From: 13-2-20CM-68-14 sp036378475
GTDB taxonomy: Bacteria; Actinomycetota; Thermoleophilia; Gaiellales; Gaiellaceae
DNA length: 8,851 nucleotides
Reading direction: 5' to 3'
Assembly (NCBI GenBank): GCA_036378475.1
Contig: DASUWJ010000147.1
Span: forward strand, 1 to 8,851
Part shown: piece after piece, positions 5,659 through 8,851 of the stretch
How positions within the stretch are numbered: position 1 is the stretch's first letter
How the letters are laid out: every line of letters starts with the position of its first letter
The notes under the pieces: generated by a model
Told to the model about the DNA's origin: nothing
The model's input: only the letters and a program-made list of their open reading frames with translations
Database searches by the model: none
Position numbers and translations under genes: made by a program

Positions 5659-6850
5659 GCGCGGCTCCCGGGAGCGTCTCGCCGCCGAGCCGGGCCGCGA
5701 GCTCGTCGCCGCGGCGAAGCAGCGCCACCGGGACGCCCGCTGCGCGCAGCCGAACGAGCGCCGCGGGCTCGGGAGCCCTGTGCAGCCCGGCCGCGCCGAA
5801 GCTGGCCCGATCGACGAGAACGAGCGAGGCCCGGCGCTGCGACAAGGTGCGCCGCAGGAGCTCCTCGACGAGCCGCGGCGCGAGCGAGGCGGTGACGACG
5901 ACCAGCTCGAGCGCCCGCGCCAGGGAGGCGCCCTCGTCGCCGAGCAGCGCCGCGGCGGGGGTGCGTCCATCCGCGCTCGCGGCGGCGAGCAGGTCGTAGG
6001 CCTGCCGCCAGTCGGTCTCGTAGGAGTGGACGCGCGTGGTCGTCGGCCGGCTGCCGGTCACGATGAGGAGCGCGCGCCGGCCTCGCCGTGCCTGGGCGAG
6101 GAGCAGCGACCCCGCGGCCCGGACCTGCAGGTCGAAGCACTCGGCGCTTGCCTCCCCCCCGTGCTCCGCGTCGAGCAGCACCGCCACCTCGTCCCGCGGC
6201 GCGTCCTCGAGCTCCCGCACCATCAGCTCCCCCCGCTTGGCGGTCGAGCGCCAGTGCACCTTGCGGAGCGACTCGCCCTGTTCGTACTCGCGGACGCTGT
6301 GCAGATCGAACCCGCTCGGGCGGCGCAGAAGCAGCCGCCGCCCGTCCCGGGCGTGGCTGCCACGCTCCGAGAAGAGCTGCTCGAGCTCGACGAGGCGCGG
6401 GTAGACGAGCAGCGTCTGGTGGGCGCGGAGCGGTAGCTCGGCCCGCGCGAGCCCGAACGGATCCTCGATCAGAGCGCGCGTCTCCGCAAAGGCATAGCGT
6501 CCCCGGCGCAGGCCGGAGAGCGTGTAGGTGCCGCCGCTCGAGCGCAGCGGCGTCCTGCGCTCGCCGAGACCGGAGATGCGTTCGCAGATGACGATCGCCG
6601 CCGGTGGGACGCGTCCGCTCTGCTCGAGCTTCAGACTCACGTGGACGTCGTCACCCTCCAGGCGCTGCTCGGCGCCGAGCTCGCGGCGGAGGAGAAGCGG
6701 CCCGCGGGCGAGGCGGACCCAGAACCAGCCAGCCACGAGGGCGAACAGGAGCCCGAGCGAGACCGGGTAGAGCGGCGTCGAGCCGAACGCGCGCGCGACG
6801 ACGTAGGTCAGCAGACCAAGCCCGAGGACCGCGCGGCCGCGGGAGGTCAA
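5651..6850 (-). CDS. DUF58 domain membrane protein
   Basis: A 399-residue protein with two N-terminal membrane helices (about 7-20 and 25-46) and a cytoplasmic remainder. The DUF58 signature is clear at 187-214: REYEQGESLRKVHW followed by RSTAKRGELMVRELE. DUF58 proteins have a von Willebrand A-like fold and are usually encoded beside MoxR ATPases, which are thought to act on them; the biochemical role is not settled. The segment VAVLLDAEHGGEAS (222-235) stands where the MIDAS D-x-S-x-S would be and lacks those serines, so metal binding by a canonical MIDAS is doubtful. The start is TTG at 6848-6850, sharing bases with the upstream TGA (TTGA). No in-frame ATG or GTG exists before the first helix, which supports the TTG. 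The 3' end overlaps the transglutaminase start by eight bases. Confidence 0.9.
   Translation of the reverse strand: MTSRGRAVLGLGLLTYVVARAFGSTPLYPVSLGLLFALVAGWFWVRLARGPLLLRRELGAEQRLEGDDVHVSLKLEQSGRVPPAAIVICERISGLGERRTPLRSSGGTYTLSGLRRGRYAFAETRALIEDPFGLARAELPLRAHQTLLVYPRLVELEQLFSERGSHARDGRRLLLRRPSGFDLHSVREYEQGESLRKVHWRSTAKRGELMVRELEDAPRDEVAVLLDAEHGGEASAECFDLQVRAAGSLLLAQARRGRRALLIVTGSRPTTTRVHSYETDWRQAYDLLAAASADGRTPAAALLGDEGASLARALELVVVTASLAPRLVEELLRRTLSQRRASLVLVDRASFGAAGLHRAPEPAALVRLRAAGVPVALLRRGDELAARLGGETLPGAAHG
5665..5669 (-). promoter_or_regulatory. Shine-Dalgarno site fixing the transglutaminase start
   Basis: GGGAG on the minus strand, six bases before the ATG at 5658 and inside the last codons of the DUF58 gene. 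It decides the start against the much longer open frame that begins at 5970. Confidence 0.7.
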
Positions 6851-7812
6851 ACCGGAACCGGCGTTCGCGCGAGCGCCTCCTGGACGAGCTCCGCGGGCGT
6901 GAGGCCGCCCGAGCGCGCCTCGGGCGCGAGCGCCAGGCGGTGCGCGAGCACCGGCGCCGCGACCGCCTTCACGTCATCGGGCTCCACGAACTCGCGCCCG
7001 GCGGCGAGGGCCCGGCTCTTGGCGACGCGAAGGAGCGCGATCCCCGCGCGCGGGCTGGCTCCGACGAACAGGCGCTCGTCGCCGCGGGTCTGGCGAAGCA
7101 GCGCGACCACGTAGCGGTTCAGGCTCTCCTCGACGAAGATCCCGCGTGCCTCCTCGATTAGTGCGACCACCTCTGCCCCCGTGGCGACGGGCCGCAGCGA
7201 CTCGAGCGGCGAGTCGAGCGTCTGCTCGGTCAGCATCCGCGCCTCGTCGCCGAGCGGCGGGTAGCCGATCGCGAGGCGCATCGTGAACCGGTCGAGCTGG
7301 GCCTCCGGCAGCGGGTAGGTCCCCTCGTACTCGACCGGGTTCTGGGTCGCGATCACCATGAACGGCCGCCTGAGCTCGTAGGTGCGCCCGTCCACCGTCA
7401 CCTGGGTCTCCTGCATGCACTCGAGGAGCGCGGCCTGCGTCTTCGGTGAGGCGCGGTTGATCTCGTCGACAAGCAGCAGATTCGCGAACACGGGCCCGGG
7501 GCGAAACTCGAACTCGTTCGAGCGCTGGTCGAACACGCTCACGCCGGTCACGTCGGAGGGCAGCAGATCCGGCGTGAACTGCAGGCGCGAGAAGGCGCAG
7601 TCGACCGAGCGGGCAAGCGCCTTCGCGAGCGTCGTCTTGCCGACTCCCGGCAGGTCCTCGATGATCAGGTGCCCCTCCGCCAACAGGCAGAGCACCGTCA
7701 GCTGCAGCGTCTCCTCGGGCGCGTGCACGACCGCGCCGAGGTTCTCGACGATGCGCGCGATCGCCGCCTGAGGCTCGATCCGCGCCGCGGTCCTACGTAG
7801 CGGATCGTCCAC
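6847..7812 (-). CDS. MoxR-family AAA+ ATPase
   Basis: A cytoplasmic chaperone-like AAA+ ATPase of 321 residues, the usual MoxR length. All ATPase elements are visible: Walker A DLPGVGKT at 53-60, Walker B LLLVDEIN at 112-119, sensor 1 ATQNP at 155-159, the arginine-finger region LPEAQLDRF at 168-176 and sensor 2 GASPRA at 251-256. MoxR proteins are thought to remodel or activate partner proteins encoded alongside them, often with VWA-type domains, here the DUF58 protein. The GTG start at 7810-7812 has GAGG four bases upstream and lies 20 bases inside the coaBC 3' end. No better start is present, and the N-terminal length before Walker A fits the family. The stop overlaps the DUF58 TTG start by four bases. 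Translation is therefore probably coupled on both sides. Confidence 0.95.
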   Translation of the reverse strand: MDDPLRRTAARIEPQAAIARIVENLGAVVHAPEETLQLTVLCLLAEGHLIIEDLPGVGKTTLAKALARSVDCAFSRLQFTPDLLPSDVTGVSVFDQRSNEFEFRPGPVFANLLLVDEINRASPKTQAALLECMQETQVTVDGRTYELRRPFMVIATQNPVEYEGTYPLPEAQLDRFTMRLAIGYPPLGDEARMLTEQTLDSPLESLRPVATGAEVVALIEEARGIFVEESLNRYVVALLRQTRGDERLFVGASPRAGIALLRVAKSRALAAGREFVEPDDVKAVAAPVLAHRLALAPEARSGGLTPAELVQEALARTPVPV

Positions 7813-8851
7813 CGAGCCTCACGACCTCGTCCAGGATCTCGCTGGCTATTCGCTCCTTGGGCTGCTTGTGGATTCGCCGCTCACCCGCCCCGCTCACGAG
7901 CACGACCTCGTTCTCCGCGGCGTCAAAGCCGACGTCGCTCCGCGAGATGTCGTTGAAGACGATCAGGTCGGTGCCCTTGCGCCGCAGCTTCTCCCGGGCC
8001 CGCTCGAGCCCCTGCTCGCCGCGGTCGGCGGCGAAGCCGACCAGGAGCTGGCCGGCCCGGCGGCGCTCGCCGAGCCGGAGCAGGACATCGCGGGTCGGCT
8101 CGAGCGTGACCGTCCAGGGGGCGCCATCTTTGGGGCGCTTCTCCGAGCTCGGCTCCGCGGCCCGGTAGTCGGCTACCGCAGCCGCCATCAGGACGATGTC
8201 GGCGTCTGCCCGCGCGAGTACCTCCCGCTCGAGCGACTCCGAGGTCGGCGCGGAGACGAGTTCGACCTTGCTGGGCGCGGGCACGGCCAGGTTGGCCGCC
8301 ACGAGCGTCACCTCGGCGCCCCGCAGCCGCGCCTCCTCGGCGAGCGCGACCCCCATCCGCCCCGAGGAGCGGTTGCCGACGAAGCGGACGGCGTCGAGCG
8401 GCTCGCGGGTGCCGCCCGCGCTGACGAGCACGCGCTTGCCGGCCAGCTGGCCGCGGCGCTCGAGCAGAGCCTCGACCCGGGCGAAGATCTCCTCCGGCTC
8501 GCTCATCCGCCCCACCCCGAAGCCGCCCTCTGCCAGCTCGCCCTCGTCGGGGCCGACGAAGACGACTCCCCGCCCGCGCAGCGTCTCGACGTTCGCGCGC
8601 GTGGCCCTGCTGGCCCACATGCGGGGATTCATCGCCGGGGCCGCCAGCAGCGGACCCGCGAAAGCGAGCGCCGTTTGGGTGAGCACGTTGTCGGCGAGCC
8701 CGTGCGCGAGCTTGGCGAGCGTGTTCGCAGACAGAGGGGCGATCACGAGCGCATCGGCCGTGATCAGGTGCGGGTAGATCTCGCGGGGCATCTCGCGGCG
8801 AGCGAGCGCCTCGAAGGTCTTCGGAGTTACGAACCTGGCCGCCTCGGGAGT
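7793..8851 (-). CDS. coaBC: Bifunctional phosphopantothenoylcysteine decarboxylase / phosphopantothenate-cysteine ligase, 5' end missing
   Basis: Two steps of coenzyme A synthesis: CoaB joins cysteine to 4'-phosphopantothenate using CTP, and CoaC decarboxylates the product with FMN. The frame runs to the window edge, so 352 residues are visible and roughly 45-50 N-terminal residues are missing; a Met at 8791 is internal. Numbering visible residues from the edge, the first are TPEAARFVTPKTFEALARRE, typical of CoaC. The probable active-site His is H28, and the APAMN motif is at 71-75. The CoaB part starts near 139 with SAGGTREPLDAVRF (144-157) and GNRSSGRMG (159-167), where R156 and N160 match E. 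coli R206 and N210. K238/K241 match the Lys-rich loop. The CoaC clamp reads LAEGG where E. coli has ACGD, so its Cys is replaced by E108. It is the most upstream visible gene of the operon. Confidence 0.95.
   Translation of the reverse strand, partial: TPEAARFVTPKTFEALARREMPREIYPHLITADALVIAPLSANTLAKLAHGLADNVLTQTALAFAGPLLAAPAMNPRMWASRATRANVETLRGRGVVFVGPDEGELAEGGFGVGRMSEPEEIFARVEALLERRGQLAGKRVLVSAGGTREPLDAVRFVGNRSSGRMGVALAEEARLRGAEVTLVAANLAVPAPSKVELVSAPTSESLEREVLARADADIVLMAAAVADYRAAEPSSEKRPKDGAPWTVTLEPTRDVLLRLGERRRAGQLLVGFAADRGEQGLERAREKLRRKGTDLIVFNDISRSDVGFDAAENEVVLVSGAGERRIHKQPKERIASEILDEVVRLGGRSAT
7817..7820 (-). promoter_or_regulatory. Ribosome binding site of the MoxR gene inside coaBC
   Basis: GAGG on the minus strand, four bases before the GTG at 7812. 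It lies within the last ten codons of coaBC and supports the GTG start and the 20-base gene overlap. The coaBC stop itself lies in the palindrome CTACGTAG at 7793-7800. Confidence 0.55.

Noticed and set aside
5659..5970. N-terminal extension of the transglutaminase protein to a start at 5970
   Set aside because: The extra 104 residues are Arg/Ser/Pro-rich out-of-frame DUF58 sequence; the ATG at 5658 has a good GGGAG and precedes the first membrane helix.
5465..6436. Plus-strand open frame opposite DUF58
   Set aside because: No domain or start signal; it is the complement of a conserved DUF58 coding region.
1..8851. CRISPR array, tRNA, rRNA, phage or classical defence genes
   Set aside because: No regularly spaced repeats, cloverleaf-like segments or defence-family motifs were seen; apart from about 160 bases, the window is filled by the genes listed.

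Overview
The window comes from a high-GC bacterium (about 70% G+C by eye). It carries one almost gap-free chain of genes that share start and stop codons. G/C-ending codons, GTG and TTG starts, a housekeeping coaBC joined to a MoxR/DUF58/transglutaminase cassette and a cyclic-di-GMP-type pilus ATPase together suggest an actinobacterial lineage, perhaps Thermoleophilia (Gaiellales/Solirubrobacterales). This placement is inference. There is no 16S rRNA or other taxonomic marker in the window.

Layout, left to right. (1) Positions 1-66, minus strand: the first 22 codons of a probable IS630-family transposase that runs off the left edge. A putative element end with a CTAG target lies at 148-151. 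(2) 199-636/648, minus: dtd, D-aminoacyl-tRNA deacylase. (3) 669-2372, plus: a complete PilB/GspE-type assembly ATPase with an N-terminal MshEN domain. It is divergent from dtd, with only 20 bases between the outermost start codons. (4) 2369-8851, minus: six genes that probably form one operon, read right to left. They are coaBC (5' end outside the window), a MoxR-type AAA+ ATPase, a DUF58 membrane protein, a polytopic transglutaminase-like protein of TgpA architecture, a small sugar-phosphate nucleotidyltransferase and a three-repeat TPR protein. Their junctions are 20-, 4- and 8-base overlaps, a 3-base gap and a 4-base overlap. The last gene is convergent with pilB, and both stop codons lie in one CTAG.

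The MoxR, DUF58 and transglutaminase genes form a cassette known in many bacteria. A cytoplasmic AAA+ chaperone-like ATPase sits with a membrane-anchored DUF58 protein and a protein carrying an extracytoplasmic Cys-His-Asp transglutaminase/protease-like domain. The cassette is generally thought to act at the envelope, but its substrate is not known. Here it is followed by a nucleotidyltransferase and a TPR adaptor. This suggests, as inference only, a link to surface glycans or to assembly of a complex.

The window is ordinary coding DNA at high density. I found no CRISPR array, tRNA, rRNA, phage gene or recognisable defence system. No stretch above about 135 bases lacks a gene. The points most worth a second look are the NTase-TPR tail of the MoxR operon, the loss of the conserved Cys in the CoaC clamp, the shared CTAG stops, and the short inverted repeat in the 20-base divergent gap.
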